From CAZXCQ01 sp964639275 (GTDB lineage: Bacteria; Desulfobacterota; DSM-4660; Desulfatiglandales; Desulfatiglandaceae), in assembly GCA_964639275.1 (NCBI GenBank), contig CAZXCQ010000013.1, positions 1 through 39,246 of the forward strand: DNA of 39,246 nucleotides, given 5' to 3'. Below the pieces are notes generated by a model. It was not told the DNA's origin, searched no databases, and saw only the letters and a program-made list of their open reading frames with translations. The stretch's first letter is position 1, and each line of letters opens with the position of its first letter. Shown here in pieces: positions 30,726 through 39,246 of this stretch. The position numbers and the translations under genes are program-made.

Positions 30726-31347
30726 TAACCTTTCAATTTTCCGCCCGTTAAGAATCTTCTAGAAACCTGAGGAAGGACCTCTCTGACTTCATCAGGGGAA
30801 AGCGTTTCTTTCATTAGTTGATAATTCAATATGATATATCCTCCTTTCGATGCGTTCGAAAACCCGTATTTCTTGAGAACTGGCATGCGTATATGAGTTT
30901 TTTCCATTGTAAACTGTTGGCATGGAGTAAAAAGCGGAATGGAGATTAATGGAATGAACCTGACAGAGGAATTGGTAAGAAAAAGACAAAGAACCAATTA
31001 TCCTGTTATGATAACTATACACCCGGACATAAATAGGGCGAATACTCGCCAGTGATTGGCTTGGGCGGTTCGTACTGGGATCCCATTATGCGCAAAAAGT
31101 TATGTCCTTATGTATAGGCACCGTAACGGATACCGTAACAGCAATAATTTGAGACAAAGGTCCATTGTCAAGATTTAGTACCTGAAAATAGACGTTTTGA
31201 AAATGCAATGTTATTCTTGTATTTCCTGACTGAAAAAGGAGATAAGTCACTTAAGCAGGGGGGTTTTGGATCTGAGATCTGTAATACAATAGCGGCTTAC
31301 CTCGTCTTGTTCTGAAAACGACCCAGAGAACTGAGAGAATTCGGACA
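30726..31347. other. 622-bp gap without a convincing gene
   Basis: I see no supported gene. A - strand frame (30515-30997) reads ASKGGYIILNYQLMKETLSP but overlaps the methyltransferase gene and matches nothing I know. A small GGCGA/TCGCC hairpin is at 31037-31050. A remnant of an insertion or deletion event is likely but cannot be shown. Confidence 0.5.
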
Positions 31348-32523
31348 ATGCCCGAGATCAAAATTATAAGATCGAACATCCGTGAAGATAAACCAAAGAT
31401 CAGAATCCTTATGCTCAGTGTTGGAGCGATAGCCGGGACATTTCGGGTTATGATGGATATACTTGAAAACATCGACTTAAATTCATATCAACTCTCATTT
31501 ACATACCAACCAGCCATGGAAAGGTGGGATAAGGAAACCATTGACACCCTAAAAGGATATCATGTGGAGGTTATGCCTTTAAAAGGAAACAAGCCGTTAG
31601 GAATAGAGGTTTTTGGGGATGTATTCCAAATTTTAAGAGAGAGATCATTTGACATTATTCATTGTTGGGACTCGCTGGTCATCTTTGCTAGACTAATAGG
31701 AAAAATGTTTGGGTGTAAAATTGTTCAATCAATTGGCAATCCACCAGAACAACCATCTGTGCGGCTTTCAAAAACTTTTTTTACCAATTTCCTCACATCT
31801 TTTTTGACTGATGGGGTTATCTTTTGCTCACACCAGGTAATGAGGAGCAACATGGCTCATAGTTTTTTCTATTGGAAAGGCAGTAAAATCACTGTTATAC
31901 ACAATTGTGTGGATATGAAAAGGATTAGAAACTTCGATAAGGTTATGATTTCTAATAAGTATTCTTTGGCACCAGGACAGATCGTTCTCACAAACATTGG
32001 GTATTTCAATGAACAGAAAGGTCAGACTTACCTACTTCAGTCTTTAAAAAGAATCGTTAAAGCGAGAGACAATGTTCGCCTTGTCATTGTCGGTTGGGGA
32101 CCTCTTGAGAACAAATTGAGAGGAGTGACCCATGGTTTAGGTCTAGAAAAACATGTTATTTTTACTGGAAAGCTTTCGCACAATGAAGTTTTTGAAGTCT
32201 TATCATTTACCGACATTTTTGTACTTTCGTCTTTGTGGGAAGGCTTCGGAATTGTATTGGCTGAGGCTATGGCAAGCAGTGTACCAGTGGTTACCACGGA
32301 TACGGATGGTAGTAGAGAAGTAATGGTAAACGGAGAGACAGGATTAATTGTCCCTACAAAAGATCCTGGGGTTTTTGCAGAAGCAGTCTTAAAGCTAATA
32401 GGTAATCCTGAGCTAAGACAAAAAATGGGACAAAATGGAAAACGAAGGGTAAATGCGATGTTTTCCCCTCGGAAATTTATTAAAGGTCATGAAAGCTTTT
32501 ACAGGCAAATCTTGTCTTACTGA
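31348..32523 (+). CDS. GT4 family glycosyltransferase
   Basis: A 391-aa GT-B glycosyltransferase. The donor domain shows VLTNIGYFNEQKGQTYLLQS, VRLVIVGWGPLE, HVIFTGKLSHNEVFEVLSF and SLWEGFGIVLAEAMASSVPV with the complete EX7E pair. The N-terminal domain shows IRILMLSVGAIAGTFRVMMD and HNCVDMKRI. It would be cytoplasmic or membrane-associated, adding one sugar to the lipid-linked repeat unit. Its specificity is unknown. The ribosome-binding site is weak. Confidence 0.88.
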   Translation: MPEIKIIRSNIREDKPKIRILMLSVGAIAGTFRVMMDILENIDLNSYQLSFTYQPAMERWDKETIDTLKGYHVEVMPLKGNKPLGIEVFGDVFQILRERSFDIIHCWDSLVIFARLIGKMFGCKIVQSIGNPPEQPSVRLSKTFFTNFLTSFLTDGVIFCSHQVMRSNMAHSFFYWKGSKITVIHNCVDMKRIRNFDKVMISNKYSLAPGQIVLTNIGYFNEQKGQTYLLQSLKRIVKARDNVRLVIVGWGPLENKLRGVTHGLGLEKHVIFTGKLSHNEVFEVLSFTDIFVLSSLWEGFGIVLAEAMASSVPVVTTDTDGSREVMVNGETGLIVPTKDPGVFAEAVLKLIGNPELRQKMGQNGKRRVNAMFSPRKFIKGHESFYRQILSY

Positions 32524-32879
32524 GGTACCGCCAATAGAACCAGCCTTATGAGGCCGGTCCCTAAAAGAGAAAATTGGCCAAAGTCAGGTTCTATTTGCAC
32601 CTGACACTTCTGTGATCTTTTCTGTTTTTGTTCCAAGACATACTGCCTTATTGGATGCTCGTCCAAATTTACTGTTCTTAAGGAGTAATAGACTGTTGAC
32701 AATAGAACTAGGCAATATCACTTTGAACTAACTGTAAACACCTAACTGATTGAAGATGCCAACCTCGCCGGGAGCTTGTCATCTTCTACCAGAAAAACTA
32801 TTTCAGATCATTTCAATGTAGATCTAATGATTGACAAAACTATAGACTTAATGGAAGAAACTATTCCAGAAATCCCAAG
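32524..32879. other. 356-bp gap with one hairpin
   Basis: No gene is seen. GTCAGGT at 32583-32589 and ACCTGAC at 32599-32605 form a perfect 7-bp stem with a 9-nt loop but no following T-run, so it is not a classical terminator. CAATAGAAC occurs twice (near 32531 and 32699). A TTGACA at 32695 has no good -10 partner. Confidence 0.5.
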
Positions 32880-33809
32880 ATGATATCCTACAGAAAGCAC
32901 CACAGTCCATTTGTCTCTATCATAATTCCGACCAGGAACAATGAAAAGGACTTGATCGATTGTCTCAATTCTATCTGCAGACTAAATTATCCGTTAGACA
33001 GTATTGATGTAACAATTTGGGATAACAATTCACGCAAAGAAAGCAAAGAAAGGGTAAAAGCCTTTTTGTCTCACAATATAAAGGAAACACCTTTACAGGT
33101 GTCCCTTATTGAAAACACGAATAATCTTGGAGGATTTACATCAAGGACTGAACTGCTTAAGCGAATTAATACAAAGGCAACTTTTGCTCTCAACATTGAC
33201 GATGACGTTATTCTCCCCTTTGACCTCCTTTCTGAACTGATACCCCTTTTTCAACGAGACACTTCTATTGGAATCGTGGGACCAAGGACTGTTTTTGACG
33301 ATGACCCATCAAAAACTGCTCATGGTGCTGGCCTTGTAAACTGGTGGGGCGGGCGTTATAGTGACGTGGATTCCAGAGAGTTGATGGAATGCGATTATGT
33401 TATTGGTTGCTGTATGCTCATAAGGCGAGCAGTGATAGACACGATAGGGGGATTTGACCCCGACTATTATACTTCCCACGCCGAGGTTGACTTTTGCCTA
33501 AAGGCCAAAAAGAAAGGCTACAAAATCATATATTGTCCTGACGTGGTTGTCAGACACAGGGTAGCCAGAGGGGGTACTCAGACGACGGAACGTAGGTATT
33601 ATCTTTATAGGAACAAGCTATTTGTTATTAAGAAAAACGCTCCCATTCCCCAAAAATGGATTTCTTTATTTTTGTATTCTTTTTTTTGGCTTCCAAAAGC
33701 AATCATTGATTCTCTCCGAAGAACCAACCGTTTTGATTTCCGAGATTTAAAGATTATGTCAAGGGCAATGGCAGATGGTTGGCTGAATAGAACTGGAAGA
33801 AGGTTTTGA
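32880..33809 (+). CDS. GT2 family glycosyltransferase
   Basis: A 309-aa GT-A fold inverting glycosyltransferase. It opens with FVSIIIPTRNNEKDLIDCLN, then VTIWDNNSRKES, then FALNIDDDVILPFDLLSELI with the DxD-like metal site, and SHAEVDFCLKAKKKGYKI where the usual ED motif reads AEVD. The pattern is rhamnosyltransferase-like, paralogous in style to the gene at 25826. Ten bases separate it from the next GT4 gene, so the two are likely one transcript. Confidence 0.87.
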   Translation: MISYRKHHSPFVSIIIPTRNNEKDLIDCLNSICRLNYPLDSIDVTIWDNNSRKESKERVKAFLSHNIKETPLQVSLIENTNNLGGFTSRTELLKRINTKATFALNIDDDVILPFDLLSELIPLFQRDTSIGIVGPRTVFDDDPSKTAHGAGLVNWWGGRYSDVDSRELMECDYVIGCCMLIRRAVIDTIGGFDPDYYTSHAEVDFCLKAKKKGYKIIYCPDVVVRHRVARGGTQTTERRYYLYRNKLFVIKKNAPIPQKWISLFLYSFFWLPKAIIDSLRRTNRFDFRDLKIMSRAMADGWLNRTGRRF

Positions 33810-33819
33810 GAAGATACCC

Positions 33820-34944
33820 ATGTCGGCCAAGTTACTTTTCGTAATAGATGCCCTGGAATTCGGTGGAGGGGAACGCGTGTTTCTCCAACTGGTTGAGGGT
33901 TTGAGAGCTCGATTTGATATTGTTGTAGCTGCAACGCCTGGAGGGGAATTTGAACAGGGCGTAAGAGAATTAGGGGCCGAGTTCTATCCTGTTGATATGG
34001 GCAGACGGTTTTCCTTGAAGCCAATATTACAAATAAAAGGAATAATTTTAAAGCACAGGATTAACATTTTACATAGCCAGGGAACAAGAGCAGACTTCTT
34101 TGGCAGGGTGGCCGGTAAGATAGCAGGAGTGCGGCATATTATTTGTACCATTGCAATGCCGATTGAGGGATTCGATGTGGGATATTTGCGGAAAAAATAT
34201 TATCAATTCTTTGACTGCTTTACGGAACGATGGGTGGACCGCTTCATTGTGGTATCAGACTCCCTAAAGCAACTGATGGTCGAAAAGCGTAGGATACCTG
34301 ATCAAAAAGTCGCCAGAATCTACAATGGCATTGAACTTGGTGCATATAATCAGGGTAGTAGTTACAGACATCTGAGGAAAGAATGGGATGTCCCTTATGA
34401 TGTTCCGTTGATTGCAGCAATAGGCAGAATGGTCTGGCAAAAGGGGTTTGAGTACCTGATCAAAGCGATACCTGATATTGTGCTGGATGTATCCGATGCC
34501 AGGTTTTTGATTGTGGGTGACGGACCGCTGACAAGAAAGCTTGTAGCTCTGAGCAGGGAGCTGGGAGTAAGTCAAAAAGTGATTTTCACCGGGTTTCGAA
34601 GTGATGTGAAAGAAATCCTCTCTGCAATTGATATCCTGGTAATCCCCTCTCTCTTGGAAGGCTTTCCGATGATCACCCTTGAGGCGATGGCTATGGCAAA
34701 GCCAATTGTCGCAACAAATATCACTGGAATAAATGAACAAATAACAAATGGAGAAAACGGGATCATTGTTCCGCCAAGAGATCCTAGCGCTTTAGCAAAG
34801 GCGACTATAGGTTTGCTTGGAAATAGGGAAACTGCTCGAAGAATGGGATTGGCAGCAAGAAAAAAGGCAGAACAAGAGTTCTCCGTTGAAAAAATGGTTT
34901 CCGAAACGGACAATGTATACAAATCCCTTGTGGCCACCGATTAA
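33820..34944 (+). CDS. GT4 family glycosyltransferase
   Basis: A 374-aa GT-B glycosyltransferase with the usual N-terminal glycine-rich loop FGGGERVFLQLVEGL, IYNGIELGAYNQGSS between domains, and the donor domain VPLIAAIGRMVWQKGFEYLI, ARFLIVGDGPL, VIFTGFRSDVKEILS and SLLEGFPMITLEAMAMAKPI with intact EX7E. The operon continues into the membrane protein 4 bp later. Acceptor and donor sugars are unknown. Confidence 0.9.
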   Translation: MSAKLLFVIDALEFGGGERVFLQLVEGLRARFDIVVAATPGGEFEQGVRELGAEFYPVDMGRRFSLKPILQIKGIILKHRINILHSQGTRADFFGRVAGKIAGVRHIICTIAMPIEGFDVGYLRKKYYQFFDCFTERWVDRFIVVSDSLKQLMVEKRRIPDQKVARIYNGIELGAYNQGSSYRHLRKEWDVPYDVPLIAAIGRMVWQKGFEYLIKAIPDIVLDVSDARFLIVGDGPLTRKLVALSRELGVSQKVIFTGFRSDVKEILSAIDILVIPSLLEGFPMITLEAMAMAKPIVATNITGINEQITNGENGIIVPPRDPSALAKATIGLLGNRETARRMGLAARKKAEQEFSVEKMVSETDNVYKSLVATD

Positions 34945-34948
34945 GTCC

Positions 34949-36298
34949 ATGAAACACTCAGGCCTTAATTCTCAAATCGGCAAACATCAACATCTCCTCT
35001 CGTTTGGCCTCTTTTTCTTCATATGTTTGGTATTCTATTATGATACGATTCAGCTCCCCTTTGTGGCAGAAGACTATGTCCGAATTGTGAGGCACTATTC
35101 GGAATTTGAAAACGAGCTGATGGGCCCGCTCAATACCCCGCCCGCTTTCACCGCCCGCTTTAGACCGGTTCAGTTTTACGCCCTTGGATTGGCTTATAAA
35201 CTCTTTGAGACAAAAATTTTTCTTTACAGGATGGTTGGCCTTATTCTTTTGGCCCTTTCAGCTTTCTTGCTTGCCCGGTTTTTGACCGAATCATTAGGGG
35301 TTCGGCGGTGGCCTGCTATGATTGCCGCCTTGTTTAGCGTTATGCACTTTTCATTAGTCGACATTGTTTATTTCTACTGCGCCCAGCCCATATTCATTAT
35401 CGGCCAGATTCTGCTCATTATACTTCTCATACGCCTCTACAGGGAATCTTTTATGAGTACCCCATCGCTGATCAATTCAACAATCCTCTTCTTATTTGCG
35501 CTCCTGACGTTGCGTTCCACCATTGTATTTTATCCACTTGCTTTATTTCGATACCTGCACCCCTCATTCCGCCGGAACTATTCTGCAAAGCGGATGGCTT
35601 TAGGTTTCGGGATCCTGCTCATTCCGATTCTTCTAATCCTAGTCTTGGAATCAGGAAGAGGAAGATCCGCCCCTTCCCTTATCCACACTAGCCTCTTTCA
35701 GCTGGCAAAGAACGGCATCGTGTTGGTCAGCCATCTCTTTCATACATTCAGGCCTTTCGGGTTCACCCAACTTTTGGAATCCGAGGGTATTTCGGTAACG
35801 CGATTGTTGGCGTTTTTCGGAGATAATCCAAAAGCGGTGCTGATGATCGCTCTCGCCATCGGGTTTGTCGTCGTATTTGGTTTGGTTTGGTTTCGAGGTG
35901 ATTTCAACTGCCGATTTCTTTGTCTCGGGTTACTTGTTAATCTAATGATGTTTAGCCAGTACGAGGCCGGAACATCTCTCCGCTATCTGAACCTATCAGT
36001 CGTGTTTTTATCCGGCATTGCCGCATACCTCTATTCTCAAAGGATTCCCTCATTCAGATATCGGATAGGCATTATCATCGCAACGATCCTGTTCCTCTAT
36101 AATATACTCACGCTCCATTATGTAAAACAGCCGTACTTGGTGGAGATCCGCACATTGGATCAACTAAAGAAAAGACTGATCCAGGGGGAGCAGATCTCAC
36201 CTGGGGACTACAGAACCATCCAATACGTACACCGGATCAAACCTGGTCAAACCCGTGCAGCACTTCGTGCCTTTTGGAAGATTAATAGCAATGAATAA
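34949..36298 (+). CDS. Polytopic membrane protein, GT-C glycosyltransferase-like
   Basis: A 449-aa membrane protein with about 10-11 hydrophobic segments. After the first helix comes LPFVAEDYVRIVRHYSEFEN, whose Glu-Asp resembles the loop-1 acidic pair of GT-C enzymes; a sequence RFRPVQFYALGLAYKLF follows, as in many bacterial GT39-like proteins. The start at 34949 is used because the frame's earlier ATG (34817) lies inside the preceding gene. A function in periplasmic glycosylation is plausible but unproven. Confidence 0.68.
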   Translation: MKHSGLNSQIGKHQHLLSFGLFFFICLVFYYDTIQLPFVAEDYVRIVRHYSEFENELMGPLNTPPAFTARFRPVQFYALGLAYKLFETKIFLYRMVGLILLALSAFLLARFLTESLGVRRWPAMIAALFSVMHFSLVDIVYFYCAQPIFIIGQILLIILLIRLYRESFMSTPSLINSTILFLFALLTLRSTIVFYPLALFRYLHPSFRRNYSAKRMALGFGILLIPILLILVLESGRGRSAPSLIHTSLFQLAKNGIVLVSHLFHTFRPFGFTQLLESEGISVTRLLAFFGDNPKAVLMIALAIGFVVVFGLVWFRGDFNCRFLCLGLLVNLMMFSQYEAGTSLRYLNLSVVFLSGIAAYLYSQRIPSFRYRIGIIIATILFLYNILTLHYVKQPYLVEIRTLDQLKKRLIQGEQISPGDYRTIQYVHRIKPGQTRAALRAFWKINSNE

Positions 36299-36482
36299 AC
36301 ATGAGACAGCCACAGAGCGCCATGAAATTACGAGATTTGAGCATTTTTTACTATCTGAACGTATCAAAACTGAAGCAGGGCAGTCGCTAAGGAAGAAAGC
36401 GAAACAGATCTCCAGGCTTATGCCCAGTGTCAACTGCCAGTCCCTCGTTCCACTTTTCCATAACAAAAGGGGCGAATACTAA
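36291..36482 (+). CDS. Short hypothetical ORF (63 aa)
   Basis: Begins ATG overlapping the end of the previous gene by 8 bp: MNKHETATERHEITRFEHFL, then LSERIKTEAGQSLRKKAKQI. It is charged and helical, with no membrane segment. I do not recognise it. It may be a remnant or a small real gene; the coupling overlap is the only support. Confidence 0.35.
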   Translation: MNKHETATERHEITRFEHFLLSERIKTEAGQSLRKKAKQISRLMPSVNCQSLVPLFHNKRGEY

Positions 36483-36535
36483 AGAGAAGATTTGACGGCA
36501 ATGAAAAAACAAGCCATTAACGATCTTTGTTGCGA

Positions 36536-38923
36536 ATGCATCATATAATTTGGACAATCTGGATCAAAAACAAAAACGGGATCATATTCCTCGCCACTTT
36601 ATTTTTTTTCTTTATTGCGATAGGTCTTGCCGCACTGAGTTTCGAAACTGACAAGACTCCACAAAGACTCTTACTACCCCATAAGGATTTTGCTGCAAAT
36701 TCGACTCATGGTCGAATGCTTATTGTCCTTTTGGATTCCTTGCAGAAGAAGTACATGTTCAGCAAGTACATGCCGTTTTTGTCTGAACAGAGGAAACGTG
36801 GAGCTTGGGGGACCTCGGTAGTAGTGTCGGTTCCGCTGTCCATTGCCGGAACAAATGCCATTTTTTCCGGTATGGTATCTAATCCACTTGCCATTATTGA
36901 AGATTTTCAATCCTCGACTTCCGCCTACGATAACCTTGTTCAGCGAGTTGCTCAAACGAATCGGCGCGTTGTGATCATACAAGGGTTATCATCCGGCCTC
37001 TATGGTCATTATCCCAGAGTCAAAACGATTAAAGCTGGGCAATTTCTCTTTGGCGAGTATCGGGAAAGAAGTGATCGTACGTTTGCTGAGGCCGCTAAAT
37101 CCCTCAAAAGTGAAAAATGGGATTTGGCCGTAATCACATGTTATTCTTTGGACCATGTTGGTCACCTGGAAACCCCTCAGTCGGCCGAATATAGAGCCAT
37201 GCTTAGCAATATTGATGACCACATCCGAGAAATTGTGCGTTTGACCAACGACAAAGACACCGTTTTGATTACCTCCGAACACGGCATGGACGACCGGGGT
37301 TTTCATATGGACCAAAACACGGATGTCATGGAAACAGGCTTTATAATTTGGGGTCCCGGGATACGAAAAGGGGGCGAAAAATGCATTTTACAAATTGATT
37401 GGGCCCCTACGCTCTCTATATTGGCGGGAGTGTCTCCTTATTATAACTCTCCGGCCTTGCCAGACCTAGATCTTCTCAACTTATCTAGCAATGATCAATC
37501 TCGTTTGTTGAAAGAATTCTCACAACGCATTACCCAAAGTTCAGCCAAACTATCTTTTCGCGACCTTCGAAAAAAGCGAATGGCCTTGATGCAAACAACG
37601 AGCTCGCCGGTAGTGGCTGTCATTGTCGTCTTGATGACCGTGATTTCTGCGGCCCTTCTTGCCTGTGTAGCTGTTGGTGGCACCCAATGCGGACTATACC
37701 TTAGAAAGGCGTGTTTATTGATTTTGGGAAGCGTTTTGTGTGTTTTCTCGGCGATTAGTGCATCTTCTCACTTTAACCTTTTTTCGAAATTTCCCGCTAA
37801 TATTCCTTTTACTGCCAATTTCGTTTTGAGACACCCAACCGAAGTCATTGTCTTTTTCGTTGTCATCACGGTCCTTTCGATGTGGTTTACACGAAAATCT
37901 CAGTTAAACACCACCGGCTCATGGCAATGGTTCATGTTGCTTATGTCTTCATTTGTTCTAGCTTCCGTTTTTCTTTCAAAAACTCCCTATTACCCTTTAA
38001 GCTGGGTTGTATGGTGCTTCCCTTTGATAGCCTTCGGAATTACCCAACGAAAATCATGGATAGTAGTTTTCAGTGCCTTGTGGGTTGGTCTCGCTATCCG
38101 AAGACTAACATTTTTGAGTGCATACCATCAAATAGATTTGCCTGACAGATGGGTTCTAGCTTTTGCGGTTATGGTCGTTTCCTTGATCTATCTTTGGTGG
38201 AAATTAAAATCCGATAAGGAAGCATGGCAACTTCTTGGAATCACTATTCTAGTTTTTAGTTTAGCCACTTTCATAGTTGGCTTAACAAGCACTGCCGGAG
38301 TATGTGGGTTTCTCTTGGTGCTGTTGCTGATTCCCGTTACGCTATTGAGCCGAAAGAAACCTAAGGCAGAAAACCTCTGGCTGGCTCTATGGGTGGTCTA
38401 TTTTTGTCTCGGAACATCAAGCAGGCTTGATCATTTGACCCACATGGTTTTGTTACCGTTGCTGATGGCAACTTGGGTAGCCGTAGACAGATCTTCGGTC
38501 GTGGTCCGAGGGATAGCATTTAGCCTTTTGATATGGGGGCTTTACCTTTTACCAGGAAATGGTTTTGATCTTAATCTTCGCGAGTTGCATGATAGATATA
38601 TCATGTCTTCGGTTACCGTTGAACATATTGAATACGCCGTTATGCTCATTGTCTCTCGATTTCTATTACCAGTCTCGGTACTCTTAGCTGGTATGAATTG
38701 GAACGAACCCCACGTTTCGTTTTGCTCCATCGCATCGACGGCACTTCTGCCAGCGATTTGCGCAATCGGCACAATTCTCACAACTATGATTTTGAAACCA
38801 AGTGCCAGCTACCCTTGGGCGGAACTTGTAAAGATCACCGTTACTCTTGGGTATTCAGTAATTATAGTTTTGTCTCTTTTTTGTGCTACAGTAATCCAGC
38901 GAATAGCCAAGCTTCGTATTTAA
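36536..38923 (+). CDS. Membrane phosphotransferase of the alkaline phosphatase superfamily, PIG-O/GPI-EtNP-transferase-like
   Basis: A ~795-aa protein: one N-terminal membrane helix, a ~280-residue extracytoplasmic alkaline-phosphatase-fold domain, then about 14 hydrophobic segments. Domain residues: Asp67 in MLIVLLDSLQ, Thr106 in SIAGTNAIFSG (candidate nucleophile), Asp206-His207-x2-His210 in LDHVGH, Glu248-His249 in TSEHGMDD and His257 in GFHMD. The LDHVGH and (D/E)HGM motifs and the overall topology match eukaryotic GPI ethanolamine-phosphate transferases (PIG-O, PIG-G, PIG-N), which transfer phosphoethanolamine to mannose. A bacterial role could be transfer of a phosphoalcohol to the glycan or lipid carrier. 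The usual Asp of DHG is Glu here. A TTG at 36527 is an alternative start; the ribosome site is weak. Confidence 0.75.
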   Translation: MHHIIWTIWIKNKNGIIFLATLFFFFIAIGLAALSFETDKTPQRLLLPHKDFAANSTHGRMLIVLLDSLQKKYMFSKYMPFLSEQRKRGAWGTSVVVSVPLSIAGTNAIFSGMVSNPLAIIEDFQSSTSAYDNLVQRVAQTNRRVVIIQGLSSGLYGHYPRVKTIKAGQFLFGEYRERSDRTFAEAAKSLKSEKWDLAVITCYSLDHVGHLETPQSAEYRAMLSNIDDHIREIVRLTNDKDTVLITSEHGMDDRGFHMDQNTDVMETGFIIWGPGIRKGGEKCILQIDWAPTLSILAGVSPYYNSPALPDLDLLNLSSNDQSRLLKEFSQRITQSSAKLSFRDLRKKRMALMQTTSSPVVAVIVVLMTVISAALLACVAVGGTQCGLYLRKACLLILGSVLCVFSAISASSHFNLFSKFPANIPFTANFVLRHPTEVIVFFVVITVLSMWFTRKSQLNTTGSWQWFMLLMSSFVLASVFLSKTPYYPLSWVVWCFPLIAFGITQRKSWIVVFSALWVGLAIRRLTFLSAYHQIDLPDRWVLAFAVMVVSLIYLWWKLKSDKEAWQLLGITILVFSLATFIVGLTSTAGVCGFLLVLLLIPVTLLSRKKPKAENLWLALWVVYFCLGTSSRLDHLTHMVLLPLLMATWVAVDRSSVVVRGIAFSLLIWGLYLLPGNGFDLNLRELHDRYIMSSVTVEHIEYAVMLIVSRFLLPVSVLLAGMNWNEPHVSFCSIASTALLPAICAIGTILTTMILKPSASYPWAELVKITVTLGYSVIIVLSLFCATVIQRIAKLRI

Positions 38924-38983
38924 GTGCAATTCAGATGAGGGGACAGTCGGGGGAATAGGGGACGTCCATAAAATCATAAAATA

Positions 38984-39172
38984 TCATTCATCCAAGAAAT
39001 GAAAGCCATTTTCATTGGCAATCGCTTGCCCTCGCTTTACCGAAATGCCCACCGCGGGTTGGGTAAGGCCCAGCTCTCTTGCCAGGGATGTTGCACTGAT
39101 ACCCAGTTCTCTCACCGCCCAGTAACAAAACAGAATTCTTGCCTTGACGTTCCCTGGATACTTTCCCGGCAC
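38984..39172 (-). pseudogene. C-terminal fragment of REP-associated (IS200-like) transposase
   Basis: On the - strand the frame reads VKARILFCYWAVRELGISAT then SLARELGLTQPAVGISVKRG, the C-terminal helix-turn-helix tail found in REP-associated tyrosine transposases. The catalytic HUH and Tyr parts are missing; an in-frame stop lies about four codons upstream of the GTG. GGGGAC motifs near 38939 and 38959, past its 3' end, resemble sequences found beside such genes (recall only). The gene is dead. Confidence 0.7.
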
Positions 39173-39186
39173 GTATACACATTACA

Positions 39187-39206
39187 CATTCGGGAGCATT
39201 CCCGAA
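39187..39206. repeat. Palindrome beside the transposase fragment
   Basis: ATTCGGGA and TCCCGAAT form perfect 8-bp arms around GCAT. A second pair (GAATTC...GATTCGG) partly overlaps. Such hairpins are the targets of REP-associated transposases, but a single copy is not proof. Confidence 0.45.
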
Positions 39207-39246
39207 TTCTTACCGATTCGGGGTTACTAATTTGAGGTTTGGCCCC

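Noticed and set aside
30515..30997. 160-aa - strand ORF extending into the 30.7-kb gap
   Set aside because: Overlaps the methyltransferase gene by about 210 bp and resembles nothing known; kept only as a possible remnant.
30726..31347. tRNA or riboswitch in the long gap
   Set aside because: No cloverleaf, TTC loop or recognised riboswitch core.
32695..32725. Promoter with TTGACA in the 32.6-kb gap
   Set aside because: No acceptable -10 hexamer at 16-18 bp.

Overview
The window looks like an exopolysaccharide/O-antigen locus on the chromosome of a Gram-negative bacterium, most likely a Desulfobacterota (former Deltaproteobacteria) or similar anaerobic lineage. This rests on the gene families and on dispersed intergenic repeats of a kind I associate with those genomes; no rRNA or marker gene fixes the taxon. 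Nearly all genes are on the + strand. I see no tRNA, rRNA or CRISPR array.

Layout. (1) 1-5.7 kb: PEP synthase, a FabH-type ketoacyl-ACP synthase III, a B12-binding radical SAM protein with TPR tail, and a small conserved protein. A 40-bp heptad-patterned repeat lies in front of both ppsA and the radical SAM gene. (2) 5.7-14.6 kb: a near-consensus sigma70 promoter leads into a small HTH protein, an ExeA-like AAA ATPase, a degenerate HD-GYP protein, a Wza-type export lipoprotein, a Wzc-type chain-length/tyrosine kinase protein, a Wzy/WaaL-like polymerase and an ABC-2 (Wzm) permease. (3) 14.6-19.5 kb: an accessory island of heptamer repeats, two copies (one broken) of an S23-type four-helix-bundle cassette, several antitoxin-like genes beside truncated toxins, an 18-codon remnant of the wzt ATPase gene, and a 318-bp MITE with 8-bp target duplications. 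(4) 19.5-38.9 kb: a Wzx-like flippase followed by methyltransferases, glycosyltransferases (GT4, GT2 and multi-membrane GT-C types), a deacetylase-like protein, a sugar epimerase, a CDP-alcohol phosphotransferase-like protein and a large bacterial protein built like eukaryotic GPI ethanolamine-phosphate transferases. A second MITE (361 bp) sits in a decayed methyltransferase gene. (5) The right end holds a truncated REP-associated (IS200-like) transposase on the - strand.

How it fits together. The glycan would be assembled on a lipid carrier by the glycosyltransferases, flipped by the Wzx-like protein, polymerised by the Wzy-like protein, length-controlled by Wzc and exported through Wza. The Wzm permease appears orphaned: its partner wzt survives only as 18 codons beyond the inserted island. 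The locus therefore seems to have lost an ABC export route and now carries a Wzx/Wzy route. The best candidates for something undescribed are the S23 cassette with heptamer arrays in inverted orientation on its two sides, the two 8-bp-TSD MITEs, the toxin-less antitoxin cluster, and the PIG-O-like membrane phosphotransferase.
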